Shown here: piece after piece, positions 1 through 10,570 of the stretch
Position numbering within the stretch: the stretch's first letter is position 1
Layout: every line of letters starts with the position of its first letter
DNA from: Incurvaria masculella
Taxonomy: Eukaryota > Arthropoda > Insecta > Lepidoptera > Incurvariidae
DNA: 64,000 bases
Reading direction: 5' to 3'
Assembly: GCA_946894095.1 (NCBI GenBank)
Contig: OX335653.1
Span: 7,259,001 to 7,323,000, forward strand
Position numbers and translations under genes: made by a program
Notes under the pieces: model-generated
Told to the model about the DNA's origin: nothing
The model's database searches: none
Seen by the model: only the letters and a program-made list of their open reading frames with translations

Positions 1-198
1 AAAAAAAACTTGGGAGCGAGAGTTCAATCTTTCAAGGCGGTTTCAAGTGCCTCATCGCAATTGAATTTTTATCCTTGCAAGAAGTTGTCTAAATTCCGGA
101 AAAAGTGGTAATCTGTCGGAGCAAGGTCCAGGGAGTATAGTTGGTTACAAAATCGGAGCTTCTCTAATTTAGCAACCGTTTGTTGTATAGTGTGTTGT
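1..198 (-). pseudogene. mariner transposase relic, C-terminal catalytic part
   Basis: Read on the minus strand this encodes the end of a mariner-family transposase: a QDNAR-type stretch (second catalytic Asp) followed about 34 residues later by LAPTDYHFFRNLDNFLQG (third Asp), typical of the D,D34D catalytic domain. In-frame stops follow (after FLQG and further on) and one Pro of the usual SPDLAP motif is Leu, so the copy is dead. It runs off the left edge of the window, so its 3' inverted repeat is not visible. At its upstream side it continues directly into the 60-bp repeat array at 199-558, which is made of the same catalytic region. The remaining 5' half of a mariner gene in the same orientation lies at about 2075-2640. 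Confidence 0.85.
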
Positions 199-558
199 CT
201 AGCGTTGTCCTGAAGCAGAATGGGCTAGATAAATAGACCAGCCTCGGTTGTTTAACGGCTAGCGTTGTCCTGAAGCAGAATGGGCTAGAGCATTTGACTA
301 GTCTCGGTTGTTTAACGGCTAGCGTTGTTCTGAAGCAGAATGGGCTAGAGCGATTGACCAGTCTCGGTTGTTTAACGGCTAGCGTTGTCCTGAAGCAGAA
401 TGGGCAAGAGAGATTGACCAGTCTCGGTTGTTTAACGGCTAGCGTTGTTCTGAAGCAGAATGGGCTAGAGCGATTGACCAGTCTCGGTTTTTTAACGGCT
501 AGCGTTGTCCTGAAGCAGAATTGACTACAGCTATTGACCAGTCTTGGTTGCTTAAGGC
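199..558. repeat. 60-bp minisatellite, six units, derived from mariner transposase
   Basis: Six units start at 199, 259, 319, 379, 439 and 499, exactly 60 bp apart, each beginning ctagcgttgt(c/t)ctgaagcag. On the minus strand each unit covers the mariner block ending in the catalytic QDNA motif. Because 60 is a multiple of three, long but meaningless frames stay open on both strands (for example 164-568 minus and 294-524 plus). Each unit carries the same apparent one-base loss just before the ILLQDNA codons, which suggests the expansion happened after the transposase had lost its frame. Confidence 0.93.
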
Positions 559-950
559 CCTGGCGCAAAGTCGCAATCGCAATCGAAGCACCCCAAGTTA
601 ACTAACTAAGTCTGACGATTAGAAGTGTCATTCTTACAATATATGATTCCTTGTCTAGGAATCAATCTATTTTAGTTAATGTATGTTTCCTTTTTCTATA
701 CAAAATACATTGCGAAAACGGTGTCCATTTCCGAACTTTTTTTACTAAATGCAGAAATCTAAAAGCAAATGGATTTTTTGGTTATACAAGTATGCTGTTT
801 TTCCTTATGTATAGAAATCATATTACTTTCAGATTTCTAATATGAAATGACTTTATTATTATTATTTAAATAAATGATGGAATAAAACAATATTAACAAT
901 CCATTATCAGTCCGGAGTTCTATTTGGACTTGCTGAGGCATTTCACTACA
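559..950. other. AT-rich filler between the two mariner array halves
   Basis: No coding signal or recognisable repeat was found. It begins right where the first minisatellite array breaks off (after ttgcttaaggccctggcg) and is part of the roughly 1.2 kb that separates the two array halves. Confidence 0.4.
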
Positions 951-1165
951 TCACTACATAGTATAAATAAAACAAAGTCGCTTTCTCTGTCCCTATATCC
1001 CTATATCCCTATATCCCCATGTATGCTTAAATCTTTAAAACTAAGCAATGGATTTCGATGCGTTTTTTTTAATAGATAGAGTGATTGTTTCCAATGTGAT
1101 GTCGTAAAAAAAAATATTTTTTTTCCGCTTACATTGGAAACGCAGGCTGAACCCTACGAGATTTA
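951..1165 (+). mobile_element. non-autonomous Helitron, 5' part
   Basis: Starts with TCACTACATAGTATA preceded by A, the expected A|TC Helitron left end. It matches the reverse complement of the full-length copy at 41972-42271 over most of that element's length, including the block ttaaatctttaaaacta and the gacatcaca-type core. The copy has a short internal expansion, ccctatat repeated three times near 993-1018. The 3' hairpin and CTAG end of the full copy are missing. Related sequence may continue to about 1375, but nothing else in the window allows this to be aligned. Confidence 0.75.
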
Positions 1166-1440
1166 TCAAAATAATGTACTAAGTATTGTACACATTGAAA
1201 AGGTCTACAGAAAACTTCGCGATGGTATATTTCTATCTCTTATGGATATCCCACAATAAAATTTTTTTGTCATTTACTTTTTACGACAAATTATGGCTAA
1301 TATTCGAAGCGATTTTAACCAATACAGCATTAATCCTTATTCAATTAAATACCTTAAATACATTTATAATTTAATATAGATCTATATGGCCCTTTGCAGC
1401 ATATGATTAATGTAAATATTTTCGAAGATATTACAGATTT

Positions 1441-1560
1441 AAAAATTGCGGGACGTAGCGTTTGCGGCGGTACCGGCCGGCCGGAACGGCGGGAGGGTGC
1501 CTATAAATAGTGCGTCGGAGGCCGCGGTTCTCCCTATAGCACTTTGAATTTAGCAGCGAT
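1441..1560 (+). promoter_or_regulatory. candidate TATA-type core promoter in a GC-rich patch
   Basis: A short GC-rich stretch (ggcggtaccggccggccgg and neighbours) leads into TATAAATA at 1502-1509, followed about 30 bp on by a second GC-rich stretch. The surroundings are very AT-rich, so the patch stands out. No open frame of note follows within the next few hundred bases. This could be a promoter of a distant or non-coding transcript, or part of an unrecognised transposon. Confidence 0.25.
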
Positions 1561-1740
1561 CTAATAATACTATCTAAGTTTTTTTTTAATATTTCAATGT
1601 AGGAACTCTACGTAAAAAGGGATTATTTATACATCATTGTGTCAAAATAATTTTTTTTTTAAATGATATTATTTCCGAGCAAGACAGGATGCTAGAATTA
1701 TTATATTTGTTTAAAGGTGCATTTGTATGGCGCGAGTAGT

Positions 1741-2074
1741 TGGCTAGTCCTAGCGCCTTAACGGATAGCGTTATCCTGAAGCAGAATGGGCTAGAGTAAT
1801 TGACCAGTCTCGGTTGTTTAACAGCTAGCGTTGTCTTGAAGCAGAATGGGCTAGAGCCATTGACCAGCCTCGGTTGTTTAACGGCTAGCTTTGTCTTTAA
1901 GCAGAATGGGCTAGAGCCATTGACCAGCCTCGGTTGTTTAACGGCTAGCGTTGTCCTGAAGCAGAATGGGCTAGAGCCATTGACCAGTCTTGGTTTTTTA
2001 ACGGGTAGCGCTGTCCTGAAGCAAAATCGGCTAGTGCAATAGACCAGTCTCGGTTGTTTACCAGCTAGCTTTTT
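1741..2074. repeat. 60-bp minisatellite, second block, about five units
   Basis: Units start at 1765, 1825, 1885, 1945 and 2005, with a last partial start at 2065; the period is exactly 60 bp. Unit sequence is the same as in the 199-558 array. Frames 1634-2104 (minus) and 1800-2042 (plus) are by-products of the repeat. The right end runs directly into transposase sequence, so this block lies inside the gene just as the first one does. Confidence 0.92.
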
Positions 2075-2640
2075 CATCATGGTTTGACAATACAGATCTG
2101 CCATGGTCTTCTGGCCTATGAACTTGTAAGCTGTAGTAGATTACCCAAGCACTGGTTCATCAGACACTCAACAGTACCTTTTTCTGAGTCAACGCCTTAC
2201 GAAAGGTTTTGTCCGGTTCTCCTGGGTTCAACCATTGTGATGAGCATTTCCGATTATCGTTCAATATCCGTGTTTCATCACAAGTAACGTAACGATACAG
2301 AATCCGATACGATAACGATCAGAATTATTTTGACGTCTGAGTAATGCAACGCAGCACTCGACGCGTGTATTGCTGTGCTTCACTCAATTCATGTGGTACG
2401 CATTTTCGAGCCCGAGCTTTTTCAGTTTATTTCAAAAACATTAATTTTTTTTTATCACTCGTATCGAAACCCGCCACTAACTCTGACGTGGTTTGCGATG
2501 GTTTTGTTTCCAGGATCGCTTTTATTCTTCATTGTCAACCTATTGAGACCCTCTGGCCGGGGTTTGTTCTAAAGGTCAAAATTATCAGAACGAAAAACCA
2601 ACAGAAAGATTTCAAAGAATAAACAAATGGCTCTAAAACA
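2065..2640 (-). pseudogene. mariner transposase relic, N-terminal and central part
   Basis: On the minus strand, broken frames encode mariner-type sequence: a helix-turn-helix stretch (KPSQTTSEL, GFDTSDK), then CVPHELSEAQ, then YVTCDE followed by RILNDN (first catalytic Asp in the CDE/W-I-ND context), a QWLNPGEP-like segment and KALTQKKVLLSV, and finally MADLYCQTMMKKLAGKQPRLV, which leads into the 60-bp array. Several stops and frame changes are present. With 1-198 this would give most of one mariner gene in one orientation, which is why I read the two pieces as one element split by later events. Confidence 0.85.
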
Positions 2641-2699
2641 AATTAATCACTAAATTCGAAACCAAAATACACAAGCCTAAAGTTGAAATAAATTTGAAT

Positions 2700-3340
2700 T
2701 TGGAATTCCTAGCCAAACGTCAGATATTTTAGATCAAAGTGGCCAGTTCGACAAAACGCCAATTTCATATGTAAGGACCTAAAAATTCTACAAGCCGATA
2801 GTTGGATGTCATTCGGATCGGAACCGTAGGATTGGCTAGATGACGGCTGGCGGTGGGGGTGGATGGTTGTGTCACCGCCGACCCAATTACAAAATGGCGG
2901 GCCCAAAAGGTAATGGCAAATTGAATCGCCAAAGGGAATATTATTACGAATGAGACGTATTAAATGCCAACCGCAACGAGAGTGACATTTTAATTTAAAA
3001 CTGCGGATTGCTTCGTGGGAAAAACTCATTTTAAATCGGAGCTGGGGAACTCGGTGTTTAATCTATGACTTGGACCGACCAATATCGGCGGCGTTGAGGG
3101 TGGTTGTGGTGTGATGCCCCGAGGCCTTCGGCTGCGCTGGCAACGCAAACGAGAAGGGCTGTAACGCATCGCGTCCTCTGCTATCCTGCTGCCCTGGTAG
3201 CACCTGGCAACGAGGGGAGGCGCCACGACAGGCGGCCGCGCCGAAAACGACTTTTTTAACAGTGCACGAAAGTTGTCCTGTCCGGGGCGTGCAAGCGGGG
3301 GTGCGCGGGGATTCATTCGCCGTATTTTTACCATTTACCT
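2700..3340. other. non-repetitive, GC-raised block, possible conserved non-coding DNA
   Basis: This block has raised GC, no visible inverted repeat, and no match to another part of the window. Frames at 2709-3029 and 3026-3334 on the minus strand are open but low in complexity or Pro/Arg-rich, as expected of GC-rich DNA without stops. I see no start context, splice pattern or family motif. It could be regulatory DNA or an untranslated exon. Confidence 0.25.
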
Positions 3341-4968
3341 TAAGTTAAAATTGGTGTGATGCAGTTATAATCATTTATTCCTTCCTTAATTCATTCATTT
3401 GTACTTAGTATTTGCTTTCAATCATGGCAGTCGATTCCTCTGTCTTTTCGGAATCTCGTAAGATTACTTTCAATAATATTTGTGCAGGGGTTGGTCCGGA
3501 ACACTAATTAGTATTAGAAAGCTAGGGTTTCCTTGTGACTTATCAACCTTGGATGTGCAGATAGGTATATAGATGTAGATAGTAGGTGTGCCATGGCGAC
3601 GAAATTAAAATAAAAAATCTGAGATAAGTTAAATTAAATTTATACCTTTTTTAAAGGTACATAATAGGATAGCTTATAAAACCCATGTAATGCTACATTT
3701 GTAAAGGAATGACTGCGTTTAGTAAAATGATGTAGCCTGAATATTGTGGACGTAAAGTTAAGGCAGCTAAACTTGTTAAGAGCATTGAGGAATCTCTGCG
3801 GTAGTATTGTGATGCAATGTAAACATTTCTAATTTGGTGAATTTACCTATAAACTAATTTACATGTGAGGAGGGTGCAACGAGTGATAAAATTTGTATTC
3901 GAAAATTTAAATTATATATTTCGGACCAAATAAGTTAAATCAATTTTTACCGTTTTAGTCCTCGATTATTTTGAATATTTGTGCTTAATGAGAAGGTGTC
4001 AATTATGATTAAGACATCGGTGTGTCTGTTATCTAGATTTGGACTATTCTCAAAAAAAAATGTTATATTGAACGTATTGGTAGGCTTTTGACATGTGATT
4101 TTAAATGAAATTCCATAAAAAATTACATATTGCGGAACATCCACAACTGGCAACGAAAGGTCCACCGGGTTTGTAATCTTTGTGAACTTTGATGAGCATG
4201 AAAATTAAGCGTAGTGGGATTAGTTGATCCTGTAATTAAAATATCTGATTTGTAAAAGTCCTTCGCAGGCCCAAATAGTTTTATATATTTATGATTTTAG
4301 TATTTTCGTCATGCTCTTTTGCCCAATAATTGTAATATATTTTAACTGTCTAAAACCTTCGGTTGTAAAATCTGATGTGTGATTTCGAAGTCATTTTAGC
4401 AAAGAACCGATAAATTTGGAAGTAATGTAGGTATTTAAAAAAAAGGTTTGTCCTCATATCTATAACATTCATTTATTATTTAAAGTCGAATTGATGTTAA
4501 ACACTTCATAAAAAAATAGCCATTAATTTTATAAGCAAAATATTTACAAAATTTAAATTATTACACTTAAAATTTTTACAATTAAAATACCGCTGTGTAA
4601 ATCAATATGCGACGATTTAAAAAATGATACATTTTGATATGAAATTATATATGAAAATTAAATTTTGATTAAATTATTTTAGTATATTTTTTCAAGTGCT
4701 ATTTTTGTGTTTTTGAATAATTAAACTCCTTTAATGTTTTGAAAATTCACAGATCTGAGAACACAGATCCGTGCGCAACCTTTCGCAAATCCTTTAAACG
4801 AGAGTTTTGTCTTTATTGCATCAAATTACACATTCCTAGAAATGGGAAACCCACGAATACTCAAAAAAGCAAGCGTAAAAAATACAATGCCTGCTCGACA
4901 GTTTACATTTTAAAGTTCTTGACTATCTTTTCTTGTCAAATTATTGAGGCAGGACGTGCATTCCCTAA
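3340..4968. other. AT-rich stretch with no recognisable feature
   Basis: Long AT-rich unique sequence. Short open frames (for example 3947-4165 minus, 4739-4972 plus) have no family motif. I see no tandem repeat or paired inverted repeat. Confidence 0.4.
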
Positions 4969-4972
4969 TTAA

Positions 4973-5514
4973 GGTGGCCCAAACCGGCGGGCCTAACTCA
5001 TTCGCGGGCACGGTACAAAACCGTGCTGTTGCGCTCTGGGACCTTCTCTGTTTCAAAAAATAAGACAGGCTCCGTGATGAAGAAGATGCAATATGTCCAC
5101 AAAAAATAAAATGTGCATAGTGTATGATTTGGTAAGATTTACAAAAATTTGAATTACAAAACGACTTATAGCTAAAAGTGAACCACGACCGCTGTATTAA
5201 AAAATCGAACAAAAACCAAATAGATTATAAATCTTGATTAAATAAGCTATGTCTGATGACTAATCTTTTTAAGATGTTTTTACTTTATCATTGCGTAATC
5301 TACCTCCAAAATTATTATATAAAACGCGCGAAAAATCCGAACTTTCGGACCATATAACTTAGAAACCAAACACAACGCCACAATGCCAACGGTCATCAGA
5401 CATCTAGTTTGACCAAATAAAGCAATTTTGAGCAAAATTTGGGATCTCTGACAAGTAATATGTGCGTGATCTTCTTTCCCCGTTTGTATGGGGAGTTGAG
5501 CGGGATGGGCCACC
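4973..5514. mobile_element. 542-bp MITE with TTAA target duplication, copy A
   Basis: Flanked by TTAA at 4969-4972 and 5515-5518. The termini are GGTGGCCCAAACCGG and, in reverse complement, GGTGGCCCATCCCGC. A second copy with the same boundaries, the same 542-bp length and high identity lies at 32396-32937, which fixes both ends. TTAA duplications point to piggyBac-type transposition; no transposase is encoded, so it would have to be moved in trans. The frame at 5280-5633 minus lies almost wholly inside it (5' end 119 bp beyond) and is not a gene. Confidence 0.88.
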
Positions 5515-5518
5515 TTAA

Positions 5519-5990
5519 GTAACACAAAAATGATATGGGTGACCTTTTTGTTTAATGCACTATTGTAATTTTGTTGCAATTTAAATGTAATTTTTGTTGC
5601 ACTAAACTCAAGTAACCCAAACGGAGTTTCCATGCTGTGTGTTGGGATATTATCAGATAGTAGGTGTGATATGTCCAGTTATGTGCATGAAAAATGTGCA
5701 GGGAAAGTATTTGCTGTGTTAGTACAAGTATCTGTGGGCCGATTCATCAGTATGAAGAAGATTGACTTTTAGATTGTGCACTACACGAGCCGCCTGAAAA
5801 TTATGTAACGTCGACATACATTATCGTTTAAAGAGCCGAGCCTTTTTTTAAATACCACTCTGAATGTATAGGTAACATATGTAATGAAGTGTAAAAAATA
5901 GAACGGTCCGTGTAACCGTCCAAGGAACAATCGTAGCTTACGTTACAAAGAAAACGAGAGTTTCAGATTATTATTTAAAGACGGCTTTCC
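5519..5990. other. AT-rich stretch with no recognisable feature
   Basis: Unique AT-rich DNA with no coding signal, tandem repeat or inverted repeat that I can support. Confidence 0.35.
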
Positions 5991-5999
5991 TCGCGCGTC

Positions 6000-6500
6000 C
6001 CGTAATAAAAGGGAAACCCAATGTACTCGTACTTTCCGCCCAACGCAGCTGAAAGGGACCGACTTAGCGTTCCGACCGGAGTCAGAGTGGGAGGCACGTC
6101 GAGCTTACCTCCTCGCGACTCCTGTGCTCCTGATAGAGCGTTACACGCTGCGTAACCGGCCACTGCGGAGGAGCGGCGTCGACTCGGGGCGACGCGACCG
6201 GCGGCGCGACGCGACGGCGGGACGGCTGTGCGGAGCGTCAAAAGCGCGGCGAAGTCGACGTCGGCTGTCTAGCGCGGGCGAACCGAACGACTGCGAGCTC
6301 CAGACTGCAGCGTTATCGTCGCTTTTCGCGCGCTGCAAGGCCGGTGCAGCTGGACGGCGGCGGCGGCGTCGGTGCAAGCGAGACGTGCATCGGCTGTGCT
6401 CTCTCGCTGCCGCCGCCGCCCCGCCGCCGCCGCCCACCGGAGACAGCGCAACCCTTCCGGGACCTTGCGACGTGTCGACCAGGAAAACTGATAACGCGTG
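6000..6500. promoter_or_regulatory. CpG-rich island
   Basis: The strongest CpG-dense block in the left half of the window, with many CGCG, GCGACG and CCG runs, bounded abruptly by AT-rich DNA. Overlapping frames on both strands (6124-6501 plus; 6141-6512, 6269-6598 and 5975-6241 minus) are Arg/Ala/Pro-rich, which is what GC-rich DNA without stops gives, so I do not call a gene. Insect genomes seldom keep CpG-dense DNA without a use; a promoter with 5' untranslated sequence or a regulatory element is possible. There is no clear TATA or initiator. Confidence 0.35.
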
Positions 6501-6509
6501 ACGGGGATG

Positions 6510-7600
6510 CACCCTAACATTCCATATTTTTCAAAATATAGTTTAGTAGCTGCGGTACTCGGCTCCGCAAGGGGCAATATAGAAAAAAGATCCACCAATA
6601 AATGTAGCCTTGTTACGCTTCAGCCCTTCAAAAGCATCTACGCAAGAAATTACCTCGATTCGTTACCCTCATTGCTAGGTGAAAGATAACTAAGTTATAG
6701 AATATTTTAAAAATAAATTTAGCTATGTGTTTACGATATAAGGACGGGATGCCCCAAGCTAGATACCAACTTGGATGTATTCATATCTGCTCAGTACTAC
6801 GATTATTAGACATATGTTGGTAGGTAGCGATAATATAAACACTCCCAATATGTATATAATTATCTAAAACAAGCACCTTAATATAGCTTACTTTATCCGC
6901 ACAAATCTACACACTACTTTATGTATACCGAGTGGCCGAACTTGTGCCAAATTAACTGACTGTTGCTTTTTTATCCCGAAGTGGCTAGCACTTCACTAAT
7001 AGATAGCGTAATTATCTCAAAAGTTGGAAAATTAGGAATTGTACTTGATGCACAACAAAAACATCCTACTAATATTTTTAAGTACATACAAGCCCTTAAC
7101 ACATTGGTAGAGTAAGGGCTGCAGTAGGCAGGCCGAGTACTAAATATCGCTCTACTACTAAACCTTGAGCACGCTCGATTCTCGCCCCTTTTTTTTTGTT
7201 ATCTAAGAGTTATGAGTATGGGATTTCGCGCGAACGTTCGCGCCCTGTTTGGTAGAGGCAGGCGTGATAACAGCCTGATTGCATTCAGTTCTATAAGGGC
7301 CTAGTTGAAATAACTCTTATATTTTAATGCACTATGTGAAGCGATGATGTAAACTTAAAATCTAAACGACTTACTGGAGCATTTCACTTCATATTTTTAA
7401 ATGTTTTCTAAGGTACATTTGTATGTATCTACGAGTTGAGTTACCCTACCGCCTTAACCTATTTTGCAAAATATCCCGCACGTTTACTAGAAATAATATC
7501 GTCTTTCATTGTTTTTACGAATAAAAAAATACTAATAGGGAAATCTACTGGCTCGTCGCAGAACTCCACCGCTACATGTGCAACGGGCGCCGCCCATGAT
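6510..7600. other. mostly featureless stretch with a short CG palindrome
   Basis: Mostly AT-rich unique DNA. At 7228-7243 there is a perfect 16-bp palindrome, gcgcgaacgttcgcgc. Around it, 9-bp arms aagagttat (about 7204) and ataactctt (about 7309) face each other, so a small degraded MITE is possible, but no target duplication is visible. Confidence 0.3.
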
Positions 7601-7710
7601 TGCATCGTTGCCATGGCGACGGCCCCCACTCCTCGCCCCCCTACACTGCACCCCCGCCCTCCCCCCGGGCCGACGGACGGCGCCCAACCGCCCACGTCAC
7701 ACGTGTTTCT
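7601..7710. other. short C/G-rich block
   Basis: Contains runs such as ccccgccctccccccgggcc. It gives open frames on both strands (7436-7714 plus, 7459-7725 minus) through lack of stops only. The function is unknown. Similar C-rich blocks sit near 27060-27130, 46560-46620 and 62850-62890. Confidence 0.3.
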
Positions 7711-8040
7711 GTAGACCAGTGTCACAAATCAGCCGATAACAAACTGTAATGTTGCAAAAAATTAAAAAGAGCCGCAATATAAAACATATAAGTATTTAAA
7801 CTTAATAAAATATCTTGGAAACTTTTCTGAGAAAAATATTATACATGCATTGTATAATGTCCTGAGTAACCTTTTTCTTTGGACTAGGAAGTACGTCTAT
7901 TTTAGCATATATTTTAGTCAATTTCCACAACTATGTTAGTCAGAGGCGTTCATTGCGGGCGGGGTACTAAGGAATAATTTTTCCTTATATAAAGATGACT
8001 GGTTCGATTCATGCCTTTTAATATACTACTTTATTATTAT
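7711..8040. other. AT-rich stretch with no recognisable feature
   Basis: No coding signal or repeat structure seen. Confidence 0.35.
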
Positions 8041-8044
8041 TATT

Positions 8045-8405
8045 TGAAGTTAGGCGGAGAGCTTTTTGTCCTCGCTGTTACTGCGACCTTTCCAGCTCTA
8101 TTGTGACTTTTTCCTTCTTACAGTTCACCCTCAATTCGGCATTTTCGTTGTCGTCGATTCCTGAGTGACCTGGCACCCATCTCAGGATTACGTCATTCAT
8201 TTACCCCAGCAGATTTAGCGTTTGGATGTAGTTTAAGGTGAGCTTCGTTGTAACCTCTGCAGATAGTAGTGCCTTCAAGGCTGCCTGACTATCTGAGCGG
8301 ATGAAGATGTGTTGGTTTTTGGTAGGATCATAGTTTAGTGCACGCAATCTATGATTACAAATACTTCGGCCTGATATATGGACCTGTATCTCCCTAGGTT
8401 TTTTG
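8045..8405 (-). pseudogene. non-LTR retrotransposon RNase H domain relic
   Basis: On the minus strand the sequence encodes a degraded RNase H domain in this order: YQAEVFVI, IRSDSQAALKALLSAEVTTK (the DSQAAL Asp motif), NYIQTLNLLG, and ILRWVPGHSGIDDNENAEL (the GH and final Asp motifs). This C-terminal RNase H is known from several non-LTR clades (I, R1 and relatives). Stops and frame changes break it into short pieces and no long frame remains. The preceding RT domain is not adjacent, so this is a truncated fragment. The clade is inferred from the domain alone. Confidence 0.8.
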
Positions 8406-9178
8406 GAATATACTACTTACAAAGTATGTAGTTACACATTTACTTAGTTCTATAAAAGTGTCCTTGCTTCACAGTCAAGTCTACACAATATTTTTGCTAT
8501 TCGTTGAAAATGGCGATGATTGAACTTGCTTGATGAGAAAAAAACATTATTACATAAAACGGCTATTCTACAACTTTAATTAAGGAATGCGGAAAAGTAT
8601 GTAATAGGTAAAAGTGGTAAATTGGTCTGTAATAATTATCATGTCGGAAAATGTATTACGGGTACATGTATGCATTCCCACTTTCAGCATGGAGACATCA
8701 TGAAACGGTAACGCCTCCGTTGATTCATCCGAAATGGGGCATTAGGTCACCTCTTTACACTCACCTACATACATTTAAATGAGTGTAAAATGAGCATTAA
8801 CGTGCAATGTTGTTGTACATCGTTTGTTGGATAATGTTACCGTGATTTTGTTAAAGATGTAATTAGGAAAATTGTAATTTCACTGTGAGTTTGTCGATCA
8901 TCTATATTTCTTACAATATCACGGATCGGTCTCATTTTTTGTAGTTTTACTGGATACACGCAGTAATATTAAAATAACCCCAGTAAGAGTGTCCTGTCGG
9001 CGTAGATTGATTGAATAATAAGGTAGTAGGAGTAAAATAAGGCTGAATTAGAATTAAATAATAAAATAGAACCACAAACTGTATTATTCATATACTTTAA
9101 GGTTGTTTTTGTATTTGAATTTACAAATAATTGTTCCTATGGTCTTGTTATAGCCCTGGGTGTGTTCCAGGGTGTTAA
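8406..9178. other. AT-rich stretch with no recognisable feature
   Basis: Unique AT-rich sequence. I see no ORF with a family motif and no repeat structure. Confidence 0.35.
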
Positions 9179-9592
9179 GAGCGGCTCGTAGCCTAGTGGC
9201 GCGGGGACTTAACTAGCATACCGGAGGTCTCTGTTCAAATCCTCGCCCCGTTCGTGCAGTACTTTTTTGTCTTTCTAAATTGGATAAGTGCATTTTATCA
9301 CGAATGCGAGTTGCTCGATGGTTCGGAATCCATGTAAAACTGTAGGTTCCCTGTCCCCTACTTTGGTGGTAGGGTTTAAGCCCGCCCAGGTTGGTACCAT
9401 CGCATTGGATGAAAAGATGGTCGAAGCAGCAAGGAAAAATTGTCCGTGTTTTCCATCCAGTTCAATGTAGCCGCGCTCATAAAGGAAGGTCCTTGCATGG
9501 CACACAATTCCTTAGGGAATATGGTGTCTTGGGATAATATCATGACGGCAGTTGTGTGGCATTAGCCATCCATGTCAGGTTGCATTAAAAAT
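9179..9592 (+). mobile_element. tRNA-derived SINE, near full length, copy 1
   Basis: The head has a tRNA-like layout: TAGCCTAGTGG (box A) near 9189 and GTTCAAATCC (box B) near 9233. The body follows in the order seen in the other copies: ggttcggaatccatg, ggttggtaccatcgcattgg, aattgtccgtgttttccatc, cctt/ggcatggcac, ending with gccatccatgtcagg and a short A-rich tail. It would be transcribed by RNA polymerase III and moved by a LINE in trans. The frames inside it (9275-9505 minus, 9288-9470 plus) are not genes. Confidence 0.88.
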
Positions 9593-10570
9593 ATCACTGA
9601 AATGAGCTCATGATCTTGTAATAAAAGAGAGACGGTTGATGATAATCACTAGTGAAATTTTTAAATCACAATCTTGAATCACAGTTACGATGACCCATAT
9701 TGTAAAAACGTAATCTAAAATAAATCTTAGAACTATTACAACCGTATTCAGAGTGGGCGGACTAACTTTAATACGCCGAACTAAACAGGTTTTTGTATGA
9801 TTAGTCCGATTCTAATCTCATGCTAAGTTTTGACAGGTTCTTTCTGAATACGACTATTACTTCTTTGCACATCCTAGTTTAATACGACATGCTAGCAGTA
9901 AGTACATTGTATATTCGTTAAATTTAGAAGACACAAAAAAGACATAAAATTATTCAAAGCAATAAATAATCGTTTAATTCAATAATCTAATCGTTGCTTT
10001 TATCGATAACAATAAAAAATAGGGTATATGGATAATTCTGTCAAACAATTTCGTACTGATTACACATGTTCCGATTGATGTTCTGCATCATATGTAGGTA
10101 CATAACTAAGCGACTCTGATTTAAATTTAGAATCCTTGGGCCAACAACAAACTAAATTTCAGTGCTAAAGCGAGCAGTGGGAGAGATATGTGTACACGTC
10201 ACCACTCTATGTAAAGGCTAGGGATTAACTTTTTGTTAGTGTCACCGTCTCCACAGCCGCTCCCCAGCCGTCGCGTCGGAAACGTTAAATAACTCCAGGA
10301 ATTTGGCTTGGAAATTAGGAAAGGAGAATGCCCATATGAATTAATGAATGCGGATATGACTTGCGGAAAAGGACCTACTGTTATCAACCTGTTGCGTTAT
10401 TTCACAAATTAGACAACAAAGTCCTCTTAGTAATAAGAGTCCGAGTACTCTTGTATTAAAACTACTTCAAATGAAAACTTTTAAACGCCGTTGAACTACC
10501 CAACTTCTCATGCAAGTTATAAGAGCCGACTAAGGGATTTATTACATTAAACTATTAGTTGTTGTAAAAA
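9593..10570. other. mostly AT-rich unique DNA
   Basis: No repeat or coding signal that I can support. A slightly GC-richer patch near 10200-10300 has an open frame on the minus strand without family motifs. Confidence 0.35.

Noticed and set aside
164..568. 134-codon open frame on the minus strand
   Set aside because: It is a by-product of the 60-bp minisatellite, whose period keeps any frame open; the residues are a 20-residue string repeated. The same holds for 294-524 plus, 1634-2104 minus and 1800-2042 plus.
199..2074. Regularly spaced repeats as a CRISPR array
   Set aside because: Units are directly adjacent without unique spacers, are homologous to a transposase gene, and the genome is eukaryotic.
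4973..5518. Host promoter reading of the GC-rich ends near 4970 and 32396
   Set aside because: These are the terminal repeats of a MITE present in two copies with TTAA flanks.
6124..6512. Long overlapping frames on both strands as a possible gene
   Set aside because: Arg/Ala/Pro-rich on each strand and opposite each other, as expected when CpG-rich DNA has few stop codons; no domain or start context.
9181..9250. Possible tRNA gene
   Set aside because: Box A and B are present, but the acceptor stem does not close and the segment is joined to the SINE body found in many copies; it is a SINE head.
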